A stretch of DNA of 64,000 bases, taken from positions 183,316,209 to 183,380,208 of the forward strand of contig CP136064.1 of NCBI GenBank assembly GCA_032622095.1, given 5' to 3'. Source of the DNA: Siphonodentalium dalli (lineage: Eukaryota; Mollusca; Scaphopoda; Gadilida; Siphonodentaliidae). The translations under genes were made by a program, and so were the position numbers. Of the stretch, positions 11,700 to 22,231 are shown one piece after another; the first letter of the stretch is position 1, and every line of letters starts with the position of its first letter. The notes under the pieces are model-generated. The model worked only from the letters and a program-made list of their open reading frames with translations, had not been told where the DNA came from and ran no database searches.

Positions 11700-12660
11700 T
11701 AACACTTGTCCCCAAGCTAAGATGGCGGTCTAAGATACTTTCTAATTTCACATAGTGAGTTGGATTTTCTCTTCAACACCCTCCTCACTAAATTTCAGTA
11801 AATTTAAAGAAATGACACGTATGCCGTATTGGAGATAGCTAATTTGTATAAGAAATTAAAGTTATGCGCATTTACCTAAAAGTAGCCGATTAACTTATTC
11901 CCCATGATTGAATGCCAGGGCGATATTTGGTTGTGTAACGAACACTGACTTTTGTATTTTGACTGCCATTTTGGTAGCCATCTTGGGTGAAATTGAACAG
12001 TACTGTTGAAATGTGACAACAATTCCGTATGTGGCACGAATATTTCTTTCCGATCACTGAATTCCACTCATTTCTTTAAATCTATTGCTACAATATCGGA
12101 ATTGATTTTTGACAAGAAGCTATAATTCGGTTGTCTAAAGTGGATTTTTGACAGATCGAACATGTTTTATACAATAAAATTGGTACACGTCATTACTGAC
12201 GCAATAAGTAAACACATAATTGTCACAATTCGCAGTCGCTAACAAAGGGAAGGACAGTTGTATGATATTCTTGAAAATCGCAAAAGTTTTGATTTTCATG
12301 TGCCATTTTGGCAGCCATCTTTGACTGGAATAACATTTTCCCGTAAATCTGGGTACTGTACTTTGAGAACTACTATTGATGAATTGTCCTAACTGAAAAA
12401 AAATGTATAACAATTAAGAAATATGCGCATAATTCGTCAGTTCTCAGGACAACCCTACATCTAAACTGAACTGAAAATGACATCATCTTTGTGACGTCAT
12501 AATTCTCTCCAGTCGCGGACCTATGAAGTCTAACAAACATTTTCCGACAAAGTAAGTGATACCCTATCATAATATCATAGTCTCTACATTTGTTCAAAAA
12601 ATTCCCACGAAAGTACATAAGCGACTCTACTACTATATTCTGCGAAGTTCCTGTACGTTC
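11700..12660 (-). repeat. 5'-truncated LINE tail (3' UTR), minus strand
   Basis: Read on the minus strand from about 12660, this follows the 3' UTR of the LINE at 6196 onward. Matches include the GTAGAGTCGCTTATG landmark, the GTCCGCGACTGGAGAG...GACGTCACAAAGATG block, AAAGATGGCTGCCAAAATGG and a later AAGATGGCT block. Only a few bases of coding end are present, so the copy is severely 5' truncated, as is usual for LINEs. It lacks the family A MITE found in the other copy. Confidence 0.7.
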
Positions 12661-12864
12661 TCAGCGCAATGATAAGGAATGGCGTACAGCAACCCGTGTC
12701 ACGTCCATTGTAATTATCTTCTCAACACCCACGCATGTTGTAACGACTAACTTTCATATCTGTTGGACAAATCAGATTTTCCTACAACAAAAGCTGTAGT
12801 GAACATTCAAATGCATATATGCTTCACTCTCGTGGTTTCCAAAACCTCCCCATACTTGTACATA

Positions 12865-13133
12865 ACGGCCCACCACACTGGCCAGGGGAGCCCACTTTAA
12901 TCCAACTGTATTTATATGTCATGTATATCGATCTCTCCTATACTTGGAGGTAATAGAGATATCTCTCTCTGTTGACATATGTTCTGCATTTTAGAGTGAT
13001 TTAAAACCAAATTTGCTGTGAGGATTACAGGTACCCCTGTGGTTGTTATAATGGCAATTGACGCCACATCCGTCCAATCTCGCTACTCTCATCAAGGACG
13101 GCCTCGGACAATCGCCATTTCGACCGGTCACAT
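12865..13133. repeat. Inverted duplication, left arm, outer part
   Basis: Matches the reverse complement of 29493-29674 and then about 26230-26320. Landmarks are GGCCCACCACACTGGCC, GGTACCCCTGTGG and GACGGCCTCGGACAATCGCC. The left arm has a continuous ...TGTGGTTGTTATAATGGCAA... where the right arm has the T-S array inserted, so it records the empty site. It ends at the 5' LTR of the retrotransposon. Confidence 0.85.
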
Positions 13134-13448
13134 TGTTGTATTTATGGGTTTTAATAGTTAGGCCTGGTAGAGTAAAACCTGTATCAAATAGATGCTTCTC
13201 GGCAAACGGCTCCAATATAGCGATATTGGAGCGAAGATACGGGAGAATCCGGAGACCACCGAGGATGCCCGAAGATAGCCGGAAGTTCACGAGATGACGA
13301 GGCTGACGGAAACCCATCACTTGAATCCAAACCAACCTATTGACAACATCGTGTATTTCTATTGCTGTATTATTAAAAGGTATTATTTCACACTTGCACT
13401 TCATGTATAATTATTCACAATGCTGCACAATACCCCATAATTATAACA
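13134..13448 (+). repeat. 5' LTR
   Basis: 315 bp, TG...CA, identical by eye to the 3' LTR. It contains a perfect hairpin at 13209-13232 (GCTCCAATAT, loop AGCG, ATATTGGAGC) that could be a regulatory or packaging structure. The short minus-strand frames across both LTRs are shadows. Confidence 0.92.
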
Positions 13449-14376
13449 AATGGCGTCGTCGATCTTACTCGAATCTTTGCGGCGTTTTTTGTGCACTGTT
13501 TCTTGATATTTTTCTCGCCGGTAAAATACACTGTTTTCTCACACTGGCAAAATAATTTTTCACATTTTTTTTCAATCCGTTTATTATCTTTGGTAATTTC
13601 TGCAATCCGCACCGTAATTTTTGCTCTTCGCACTTTGCACTGCATACTATTTTTCCTATTTATTTATTTATAAGATAATTTTGCTTTTTGTCATACTTTT
13701 TTGCCATTTTTCTGATTGTTTTTTGGCTTGCATTTTTTTTTTCACACAAGTGTTTGCCACTTTGTTGAATATTTATTTTTTCTCAAACCAGTTGCTATTG
13801 GAGTATTTATTTTTTTAGTAGGGAATGAAGGCTGTTTTGTTTTCATTCTGCTGCGCGGACATTTCAATCAAGTTCGCCGTATTTTTCAATTAATTGGCAC
13901 TTATTTTTTCGTTCTTGCCCATTTTCACGGAAATTTCTTTTCAATTCTTTAATTTTATGCAATTGAATTATTTTTGTCTCAGAGGATTTTTTTTGCCAAT
14001 TTTCGTAGGATTATTTTCAAATTTTTCAAATGGTTTTATAAATGTAGGTGAATTTGTCTATAAAGGCTACCAATAGCGTTTATATAGGCATATTTCGGAT
14101 AGTATATCACCATTTGTTCAATATTCGTGCATTTACACCTTGTATAACATCTTTTATCGAGGAGTTCCGAAATTAGCAAATTTTGGGAGTTTTTATTTGC
14201 GCGAATTGTTTTTTGGAAGATAACGAATAATTTCCCCAAACAGTCCAACGAGGGGACGTCGCTATAACAACGTTGCGATCTCATGAAAATTCTTGCTGGA
14301 ATTTTCGGAACTATTCGTATCTGCTAAAACAGCCAATCGTTATTTTGTTGAAACGGGAATTAAGTAGGTCATTTGC
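13449..14376 (+). other. Retrotransposon leader, T-rich
   Basis: TGG at 13451-13453, two bases after the LTR, is a candidate start of the tRNA primer binding site (TGGCGTCGTCGATC). I cannot assign the tRNA. From about 13490 to 14080 the + strand is strikingly T-rich, giving overlapping Phe/Leu-rich frames that I regard as spurious. Confidence 0.6.
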
Positions 14377-17300
14377 ATGATGATTCAAAACATCAGTGCA
14401 GATGTGAAAGCGGCGTATAATCCGATAAACAGCCAGCGAGTTGAGCCATTGTTCGCTCAAGCGCACACTCCGTGGGTACACTCCGTCGCTAATCCGCTGA
14501 TTAGCCAACAGGATGATTCAATGTCCGGATTTGTTCATGGAGCTTCTAATCACACGGGGTCAAACATCTCAATCGGATTAATGTATGATTACCCATCAAA
14601 TCAAACGTTCATGCACTCAATGGTTATCGGGAGTGATACTGACCATTGCGAAAAAATATATTCGCAAGTGAGTAACGGTGGTGGGGCATCACATAACAGT
14701 TTCAACGCGCCGGACTTATTGTCAACTGAAATTAACGCTTGGCAGGCTAGCAATGTCCAAACCCCGAATACAGAACAAATGACAGTTGGAACGAATCAAA
14801 ACATGACATACCAACAACCATTGTACCCAACTAATTTTGATGGTACCATTTCTGATTCAGGGGCCCAAGTTACCAATGTGCATAATATGTCCAGTTACTT
14901 ATCGGGAAATGGGATGGGAAATCTGCTGATGTCCACAATTCCAGAAACGACTGTAACAATTCCACAATCGGACACAAATTTGACACCAGATCCGACAACA
15001 AATGGTTCATATATCTCTTATCAACCCAGAGACGTGCAACCGTGCGAGGCACAATTTTGGTGTTGCCCAGATGTACCGCCGCCATATTGGAATCCGCCGG
15101 TATTCAATCCACATAACATGCAAATGTTTGGTTCGCCTTTCCTTAATTATGGCGCTCCGGTGGTCACAAATCAAGTGAGTCCTCAACCAGTGGGAAGTCA
15201 CGAGGTCGTTAGACCAAAGCAAGTTGAGGGAATTCACAATGTTGATAAGGTAACCGATCCAGGGTCCACTAGGAGGGCGAAACCAGTTTCAAACAGGTGG
15301 AAACCGTATCCCAATAGGGGCGACGTACTGGGTTGGAAAGGTATACAAGTTCCAACGTCTCCTTACACATGTTCCAGTACAGGGACGTGTCCGATTTCCA
15401 AGTTGGATACTGCCCCCATTCAGCTGAATGGGACTCGGTATAAAGGAGCTACTACAAATTATGCTCCCTTTGGAGATCGTACATTCAAACAAATATATCT
15501 TCCTGTACAGACACCGGCAGTACAACCGACATCTTGGCCCATGCCCACAGTGTCACTACCACATGGCTATGTTCCAAATAAAACGCCATGGGGTACAAAC
15601 ATTCGGAGTATGCCTACCCCAAATGTGTGCACGACTTCAGGGACATTATCGGGTCCACTAGGGGCAATGCAAAGCAATGCAGGGGCGAATCAAGTTTGGC
15701 TGGGGAATTCTGTGTCGGGTTCTGTGCCCCAACATGTACCTCAGAATGAGGTTTCTACAATGTCCGTGTCACCAGTGTCGGTCCCACCCGTTAGCAAACC
15801 GGTGGTAAACCAATCCGGAGAAATACACCAAGCTTTGGCACAGCAATTTAACCCTGAAGTGAATATGCATCCACAACCAGGGTATAATCAAGCTATGGCA
15901 GTTCAAACCCCGCATGGGGGCTATTTAAATCAGGCAATGATGTCTGTAGCGACAAACATGATTGCCGGAGCCATCCCTTCTGCCCAGACAGTTTCCGGGA
16001 TGCAGTCAATGGGGAATGGGCAAAATTTCCCCGTGGGGACAACAATGAATCCTCCAACGAACAGTCCTGGTCCGATGAGTCAACAGTTTGTCACCGCACC
16101 ATCGTGTGGAAATGACCCCAAACAGCAAACTGGTTGGATGCTTACGGATGCTTTTGGTCAAAATGTGCCTTATATTCCGATAACAGATCAACCGCCTACA
16201 AACTATCGGCAGACTCCGGTTGTTAGTCAACAACCGTATCAGCAAATACCAATGCAACCTACAATGCAACCATCAAATGTAGCTATGCAATTGGGAGTGG
16301 ATCCCCAGGTTCCGCCAACACAATACGGTGAGAATGCGTCAGTACCTCAGATACAGGTACCAAATAACCCCCCGATCATGGTCCAGTCCAACAATCTGAG
16401 TTTAGTTACTACTCAGAATGTTCCAATGCAACAATATCCATCTGGCAGAATTCCAACTAACCCACCTATGCAAAATGTTCCTATAACAATTAGCGGAACT
16501 GACGAACAAGTTTATGGTGGTTACCAAACTGTTACAACGAAAAATCTAACCACATCGCCAGAAAGGGGTGATGTTGACATAACATTTCAACGTCGGTCTG
16601 ACCAAAACTCATTACGGGAACCAACAATCAGTGGAATTTCAGTAACATCCGGGCGCGAGAAGGTAAATGCAAAACCAGCCCAACATATGCCTGCGTCTGC
16701 TGACACGGGACCCAGACAAAATTATGGTCAAGATGTACCTATAAATGGAGTAAACTCAATACCGCCACAAATACCATTATCAAAGGACGGTAAAGTAACT
16801 GTGCAGCCGTTTGACTTCGAATTCCGTTCATTTGCTGAATTTCAACGTTGGAATAAAGCCGAATGTAAAGCTACACTGTCATCTTGTCTGGAGGGTTCCG
16901 CCCTCGACCATCACAAGTCGCTCGAAGAAAATAGTTCGCATATGACGTTCAAGGAAATCCTTATTGAAATGGGGAATAGGTTCGGTGATAATGATCAGCC
17001 GCAAGTCGAAGAACTAAAGTTTCGAGAAGTGTCTACCCCAACAGAGTCTATGGCTGCTGCTATAGAACATGTTCGATTCCACAAATTTAACCGAAACGTA
17101 ACTTTTGGCGATGCCAATATTACGAACCAAGAGGTGATAGATTTATCGTGTGATTATTTTGAATCGGAAAACGACAGTCCGACGCGAACCAGAGATATAC
17201 ATGTTGTAGATAAATCCATATCATTTCCTCAATGGAACAACGGGAGAAGTAATGATGAATTTAATGAACGATTTCTACGGCGGGAATCGCAATCGAACAC

Positions 17301-17883
17301 ACTAAATAACGAAGAATCTAACGAACGATTTCTGCTGAAATCGCAATCAAATACATCAAATTTAAGTGGGATTTCCGATCAGTGTCTCCGCTCTCTGTCG
17401 CAAATTTCATTGCAAACAAGTGACGTGTTCTGTTTAAAATCCAAAACGATCATTTCTATACCACAATCGTGGGACACACAGTCGTTCGAAATGCAACCAC
17501 AGTGTGACGTCACAAATAATACTAAATCATCCGAAACGACTAAATTTGTCGAATCGCACCAGAGTGATAATAGTTTGTCCAGTACTGACATGCCAGAAAC
17601 ACATGTTATCAGAGTAGGGCCTTGCGTAATCAAAAAAGAAACAAGGCGTACTAACTCTATATTTTCACTATGTTCAACTACTGAAACCACAGTCGAACAA
17701 ACTATGGAAAAACAAATTTGCAAAAAGTCAACCAAAATGAATGGTCCTCGCTGTTTCTTGCACAAATCATTGAAATATTGCACTAGTAATGATCTAGTAG
17801 CCAGGGCTGTAATCACACCATTTTCGTCATTATGGATGTTCACACTGTTATGGCGAAAGAAAGCAAAAAGCTTCTTGCACTAA
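14377..17883 (+). CDS. Gag-like retrotransposon polyprotein, 1168 aa
   Basis: A single long ORF from ATGATG at 14377. Residues 1 to about 800 are rich in Gln, Asn, Pro, Thr, Ser and Met and look intrinsically disordered. At about 808-905 there is a globular, Gag capsid-like part with FAEFQRWNKAECKATLSSCL, LEGSALDHHKS, FKEILIEMGNRFG and a following helix-rich stretch, resembling the Retrotrans_gag pattern of gypsy-type elements. The last 260 residues are Ser/Asn-rich. No CCHC zinc knuckle, DSG protease or RT motif is visible. The family's Gag is usually 300-500 residues, so the N-terminal extension is unusual. It presumably assembles particles on element RNA. The intact frame fits a young, possibly trans-mobilised element. 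Confidence 0.75.
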   Translation: MMIQNISADVKAAYNPINSQRVEPLFAQAHTPWVHSVANPLISQQDDSMSGFVHGASNHTGSNISIGLMYDYPSNQTFMHSMVIGSDTDHCEKIYSQVSNGGGASHNSFNAPDLLSTEINAWQASNVQTPNTEQMTVGTNQNMTYQQPLYPTNFDGTISDSGAQVTNVHNMSSYLSGNGMGNLLMSTIPETTVTIPQSDTNLTPDPTTNGSYISYQPRDVQPCEAQFWCCPDVPPPYWNPPVFNPHNMQMFGSPFLNYGAPVVTNQVSPQPVGSHEVVRPKQVEGIHNVDKVTDPGSTRRAKPVSNRWKPYPNRGDVLGWKGIQVPTSPYTCSSTGTCPISKLDTAPIQLNGTRYKGATTNYAPFGDRTFKQIYLPVQTPAVQPTSWPMPTVSLPHGYVPNKTPWGTNIRSMPTPNVCTTSGTLSGPLGAMQSNAGANQVWLGNSVSGSVPQHVPQNEVSTMSVSPVSVPPVSKPVVNQSGEIHQALAQQFNPEVNMHPQPGYNQAMAVQTPHGGYLNQAMMSVATNMIAGAIPSAQTVSGMQSMGNGQNFPVGTTMNPPTNSPGPMSQQFVTAPSCGNDPKQQTGWMLTDAFGQNVPYIPITDQPPTNYRQTPVVSQQPYQQIPMQPTMQPSNVAMQLGVDPQVPPTQYGENASVPQIQVPNNPPIMVQSNNLSLVTTQNVPMQQYPSGRIPTNPPMQNVPITISGTDEQVYGGYQTVTTKNLTTSPERGDVDITFQRRSDQNSLREPTISGISVTSGREKVNAKPAQHMPASADTGPRQNYGQDVPINGVNSIPPQIPLSKDGKVTVQPFDFEFRSFAEFQRWNKAECKATLSSCLEGSALDHHKSLEENSSHMTFKEILIEMGNRFGDNDQPQVEELKFREVSTPTESMAAAIEHVRFHKFNRNVTFGDANITNQEVIDLSCDYFESENDSPTRTRDIHVVDKSISFPQWNNGRSNDEFNERFLRRESQSNTLNNEESNERFLLKSQSNTSNLSGISDQCLRSLSQISLQTSDVFCLKSKTIISIPQSWDTQSFEMQPQCDVTNNTKSSETTKFVESHQSDNSLSSTDMPETHVIRVGPCVIKKETRRTNSIFSLCSTTETTVEQTMEKQICKKSTKMNGPRCFLHKSLKYCTSNDLVARAVITPFSSLWMFTLLWRKKAKSFLH

Positions 17884-20228
17884 CACTCTCCATGTAATGC
17901 ATGGACCGCGTATACCATCGCGACAATAATTAAGTTGTGATCTCATAGGAAAATGCTTTTTTTCTATTTTTAACGGGGTAAATGGAGTGATTGAAAAGTG
18001 TAATAGATATGTGGCCTGTTTTTTAATACAAATTTTCATTCACCAAAGCCAGCTGGTTTTTGGGCACACATGTAGATAAATTACATGTATATCTGCATAA
18101 TAATTATGGTATTAACTACGTCCACAGCATATCGTCACAATTTTTGTGTATTCTAAATAAATTTTTGTCGAGTTGTGGACGTCAATATAATATAATATTG
18201 ACGTATTTGTATGTCTCACATCCCTCATTGTCTAATTTTTCCTTGACCATGGTGGATAATAATTACTTAATTATTTTTCGGTAATTATATTCCATATATA
18301 TATAATGGCTGCATTGTTTTGGTGACAACTGCTGTTTCCACGTGATGCCTTGCGTATAAAGGAAAAAGGGGAAATGGAGTCATATAATGTCTGACTGTAT
18401 ATATATATATAGGACCACCAGCGATTATGCGTTTTCCAGCACAGGGTCGCATCTAACCTCAAACATTGCACCCATTCAGCAGAATGGGCGCCAAGTAACT
18501 ATTTCAATGTGTTAACAAAAGTCCTAGAGACAATAAAAATCAGTCGTAACACAGAACAGGGGCGTGTAACACAAGACAAACGGGACAGAGCTGCTGCTCT
18601 CGTTCCCAATCTGCATCTAAGTATAGTGACGAGCCTTCCTGAAATGTAGGCTTCCATCAAATGTAGGATTGATACTGAAATGATCACTCAAGCTCACAAG
18701 CATCTTGTCTCTTCTGACCTGCTGTCCAGAAGAGAATACTCATGCTATTGTTAAAGGCACATCTGCATTGCAGAGAGTTGCATATATTGCCAGAACAGAA
18801 ATAAATAGCAACAGAAAGTAATGTTTACAAAATTGAGATAAACCATAAGGAACATCTGAACTTGCTCTTAATCCGAGAGTGCCTAATTTAAATAGTTACA
18901 ACAGTATGCCTTATCCTAACCTCCAGTCTGTTCTGCTGAATAGACAATAAAGAGCGTTTAATCACATGACCGTAATGAAAACGATTACGGAATAAGGCTC
19001 GAATATTACCAAGGAGTTTCTTTTTATATCTTATGTTTATATTTACCTTTCTTGTGTCGTGTCTAGTGGATTGGCGTTCGGTAGAAATTAAATAGGGATT
19101 AACTAATTTCTGTGTTTCTTCCAAATCACCACTAACATTGCCTTCATTTGTATGTGTATCATAATAAGTGCACGGGAGTCGGCACTCGTTGCTGAAGATA
19201 ACATTATCACCCAGCAGTATAGGGCCAACTAACACTATCACCCATTGGTCCCGATTAGATATGAGAGTAGGGGGTTGTTTATGTTGTAAAGTCTGCACCC
19301 TCTTTTTAGTGGCATATGTAGGCACCCGCCAATCCACAAGTTGTTGTATTCCCACTTTCTGGTAACAATACATTGTTTGGGAATGTATATATATTTGAAA
19401 CACATTCCATGATTTCCACTCACAAAATGGTTTCAAATCGTATTATCATCATCCAATTGTGAGAACTCAAGAATCGTTTACAGTAACATTTAACAAGAAC
19501 AATAACTCTAAAATAAAGCAAAATATCAAAACATCGCAAGCATAAGCTGTATAATAGACCATATCAGAGATGGGCCTACCCAAGGGGAAGTTTATGAGAG
19601 TTTGCTAACTCTCATCAATGGTCCACGATAATGTTTGAATAATCGCATAAATATTGAAGATGGTTAGACTGCAGCTGCAGTCTGAATATATGGGGTTCAA
19701 TTGAATATATGATGCGGATCGGGGAAATATATCAAATTAAACTTAGCAAGAAATAAGTCAAATGACATACGTTAGAGCTTATCTCATACAGAGCCATTAG
19801 TTGATTTGACAATTTCCCGATGAAGAGGACTGCTGTCTTTTTGACGCAAAACACACCCACATGAGAGAAATCTCAGCACACGAAAACTATGCCAGATTCA
19901 AAATATCTCGTGACAATTACTCGTACCTTTTATTACTATCAGCTGATGGTAATAAAATTACCTGATCCTACGATTGAATTTCAAAATTCTGTAGTTCAAA
20001 ATTCATTTAGCTAGAATTTGTTAAGGGTTTAACACAAGCAAGTAACCCTGTTTTGGCTCGTGGGTTCGTAACATGGGTTTTTGGAACCCATCAGAGCGGT
20101 GTTCATTGAGAGGTCTCAGAGAGGTGGTAACCATGTCTCTGAGAACTATGCTGCCTCATTTTGAGCCAAGAGGTATTTGTATATCCACCTTCCCTGAATT
20201 TTAGAGTAGGTTGGTCGTTCTTTTTATT
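17884..20228. other. Retrotransposon 3' internal region without pol
   Basis: 2.3 kb of AT-rich sequence where pol would normally lie. I find no RT, RNase H or integrase motif in any frame. It holds a minus-strand open frame (18888-19436, 182 codons, no recognised domain), a small palindrome around 18180-18203 and a hairpin TGAGAGTTTGCTAACTCTCA near 19592. Its origin is unknown. Confidence 0.6.
18888..19436 (-). CDS. Unrecognised antisense ORF inside the LTR element
   Basis: 182 codons on the strand opposite to the Gag ORF. It is rich in basic residues and Tyr, with no signal peptide, membrane segment or motif that I recognise. Antisense ORFs do occur in some retroelements, but this one may be fortuitous. 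Coding status is uncertain. Confidence 0.2.
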   Translation of the reverse strand: MKPFCEWKSWNVFQIYIHSQTMYCYQKVGIQQLVDWRVPTYATKKRVQTLQHKQPPTLISNRDQWVIVLVGPILLGDNVIFSNECRLPCTYYDTHTNEGNVSGDLEETQKLVNPYLISTERQSTRHDTRKVNINIRYKKKLLGNIRALFRNRFHYGHVIKRSLLSIQQNRLEVRIRHTVVTI

Positions 20229-20242
20229 AAAATGGGGAAGAG
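20229..20242 (+). promoter_or_regulatory. Polypurine tract
   Basis: AAAATGGGGAAGAG, directly abutting the 3' LTR, is in the expected position for priming plus-strand DNA. Confidence 0.7.
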
Positions 20243-20557
20243 TGTTGTATTTATGGGTTTTAATAGTTAGGCCTGGTAGAGTAAAACCTGTATCAAATAG
20301 ATGCTTCTCGGCAAACGGCTCCAATATAGCGATATTGGAGCGAAGATACGGGAGAATCCGGAGACCACCGAGGATGCCCGAAGATAGCCGGAAGTTCACG
20401 AGATGACGAGGCTGACGGAAACCCATCACTTGAATCCAAACCAACCTATTGACAACATCGTGTATTTCTATTGCTGTATTATTAAAAGGTATTATTTCAC
20501 ACTTGCACTTCATGTATAATTATTCACAATGCTGCACAATACCCCATAATTATAACA
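20243..20557 (+). repeat. 3' LTR
   Basis: 315 bp, matching the 5' LTR at 13134-13448 at every position I compared. It is followed by the ACAT target duplication. Confidence 0.92.
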
Positions 20558-20585
20558 ACATGATCTCCGGTCATGTGACCCATAC

Positions 20586-20613
20586 CCGGAAGAGATTGCA
20601 CGTCGGCAGACAT
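20586..20613 (-). pseudogene. Duplicate of the candidate small first exon
   Basis: Inverted copy of the 28-nt first exon at 26202-26229, with the same ATG, donor (GG|GTATGG) and upstream CCAAT box (20730-20734 on the minus strand). In this arm the LTR element sits 29 bp downstream of the donor and the T element with the second exon is absent, so no product is expected. Confidence 0.35.
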
Positions 20614-21290
20614 TTTTGTTCAACAGCGAAACTTCTCTCGTCGTTTTTCATCAAATGTAAGTAAACTGAGTAATGTTTTCAAATAACTTTGGTGCAGTCA
20701 TCGACTAATGATATAATATGACCGCGCGGATTGGTTCTTAGGTTCCCAATACGATTTAATTTCATTTACCAGCCGCTTGAATCGGCGCACATGGCTTTCT
20801 GCGTTTTCGACGTATTAGCCCCCACGACCTACCCAGACTTCCCTTGTCCCATGTCTTCCTGAGTCAATTCCGCACCCAAGGTTAGCGTGGTTCCATATCT
20901 TCACGATTTTACATATGATTTTTTTCATTCTGAACTTTTCACTTTTTATTCCATCACCCAGGCCCCATTTGGCAATGGTCACTTTCAAGCCGAAAATATA
21001 CATGACACTGATTTAGTGCCTTCCTTTGTGAATTCCCCACCCAACGGTGTGCCACTTTACACAACTTGATTATTCTACGTTAAATTTTTTTCGTTCTGAA
21101 TGAGGCACTTTTCTTGGTCTCCCTAAATCCAATTTTGCGATGCCAATTTGAGACTTTCTGGTAAAAATATCAATAACGCTGATTTTATGCCTTCGTGTGT
21201 GACTTCCCCAGCCAGCGGTATGCCTCTTTCCACAATTTTGTGATTGTACGTTACATTTTTTTCATTCTAAATGGTAGTTTTCTCGGTGAC

Positions 21291-21370
21291 ACCTAGATCA
21301 TGCCATGATTCTCTACTCTGGCCAACGCCGTAGCATTAGCCAAAGTACAGGTTCATGGCATGATCTAGGT
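21291..21370. mobile_element. 80-bp palindromic element, copy 1
   Basis: Starts ACCTAGATCATGCCATGA and ends with its complement TCATGGCATGATCTAGGT. The arms pair across most of the 80 bp around GCCGTAGC. Exactly 80 bp long in all three full copies. Confidence 0.8.
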
Positions 21371-21545
21371 AACACCGAATACAATTTTGCGATGCCAATT
21401 TGAGACTTTCTGGTTAAAATTATCAATAACGCTGATTTTACGCCTTCGTGTGTGACTTCCCCATCCAGCGGTGTGCCTCTTTCCACAATTTTGTGATTGT
21501 ATGTTACATATTTTTCATTCTAAATGGTGCACCTTTCTCGGTAAC

Positions 21546-21625
21546 ACCTAGATCATGCCATGATTCTCTACTCTGGCTAACGCCGTAGCGTTAGCCAAAG
21601 TACAGGTTCATGGCATGATCTAGGT
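21546..21625. mobile_element. 80-bp palindromic element, copy 2
   Basis: Same ends and length as copy 1, in the next tandem unit. A half-element lies at about 21712-21742. Confidence 0.8.
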
Positions 21626-21952
21626 AACACCAAATACAATATCGCTGATTTTATGCCTTCCTTTATGAATTCCCAACAGTATGCCACTTTGCACAACTTC
21701 GCCATACTACACCGCCAGAGTAGAGATTCATGGCATGATCTATCTTTTATCAAACTACTTCAGAATATATGCATGACAGTAGTATTAATGTGATTGCATC
21801 CAGTGAGCACGTTCTGATATCCCTGCCCCACTCCTGCTTGGCATAATTATTTAATAGGAAGCGCCTGGTTGAATTTACAGTGGTATGATAGATCACTTCT
21901 ATCCTCAAGCAACTTATGCCATTCAATGGCATTTTTTCTAATGTGAAGGGGT

Positions 21953-22107
21953 ACTCTCAGGTGCTTAATAATAGTGACAGCACGATTATTAATTTGGAGA
22001 AAATTACCAACGATCACTAATATTTACATTGAGACATTATTAAAATCAGCCTAAATCCCTACCAATCACTATTATTAGGCCATCACGATTATTATGCACC
22101 TGAGAGT
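21953..22107. repeat. Foldback MITE, about 155 bp
   Basis: Inverted ends ACTCTCAGGTGCTTAATAAT and ATTATTATGCACCTGAGAGT, with a second layer of pairing around AATAATAGTG. No coding capacity. Confidence 0.65.
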
Positions 22108-22231
22108 TTGGCTTGAGACCCCACCATAGTTCAATTCACACCAGGTTCTCAGCTTCCATTATTTTCCAATGTTTGAACGCATTGGCATGGCCCTGATAAA
22201 TGGCTTATTGTGTGGATACCAGTAATATATT

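Larger units (their letters stand above)
13134..20557 (+). mobile_element. Complete LTR retrotransposon, Gag-only, non-autonomous
   Basis: Two 315-bp direct LTRs, identical as far as I can read, start TGTTG, end AACA, and flank 6.8 kb. The target duplication is ACAT (13130-13133 and 20558-20561). The right arm of the surrounding inverted duplication (about 26230-26290) carries the uninterrupted site with one ACAT. Inside are a T-rich leader, one 1168-codon Gag-like ORF and a 2.3 kb tail without RT, RNase H, protease or integrase motifs. A purine-rich tract precedes the 3' LTR. Identical LTRs imply a recent insertion. Mobilisation would need pol from a relative. The Gag-like core suggests the gypsy group, with modest certainty. 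Confidence 0.9.
20558..21520. repeat. Inverted duplication, left arm, inner part
   Basis: Reverse-complement match to about 25250-26260. Shared landmarks are GTCATGTGACCCATACCCGG, the CCAAT-containing stretch, GCCGCTTGAATCGGCGC and the internal 250-bp subrepeats with an 80-bp palindrome. Together with 12865-13133 it forms the left arm, split by the LTR element. Confidence 0.88.
20940..21650. repeat. Degenerate tandem repeats of about 250 bp
   Basis: Repeated units share GCCAATTTGAGACTTTCTGG, CTGATTTTATGCCTTC, TGTGTGACTTCCCC and CCTCTTTCCACAATTTTGTG. Two units in this arm contain the 80-bp palindrome (21291 and 21546, 255 bp apart). The same units lie inverted at 25250-25800. Confidence 0.75.

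Noticed and set aside
12991-13404. 137-codon minus-strand ORF, and its near twin at 20103-20513
   Set aside because: Both lie across the LTRs of the retrotransposon and share residues only because the LTRs are identical. There is no domain, so they are shadows.
13500-14076. Overlapping Phe-rich plus-strand ORFs suggesting membrane peptides
   Set aside because: All frames look alike because of T-richness; there is no conserved start or domain.
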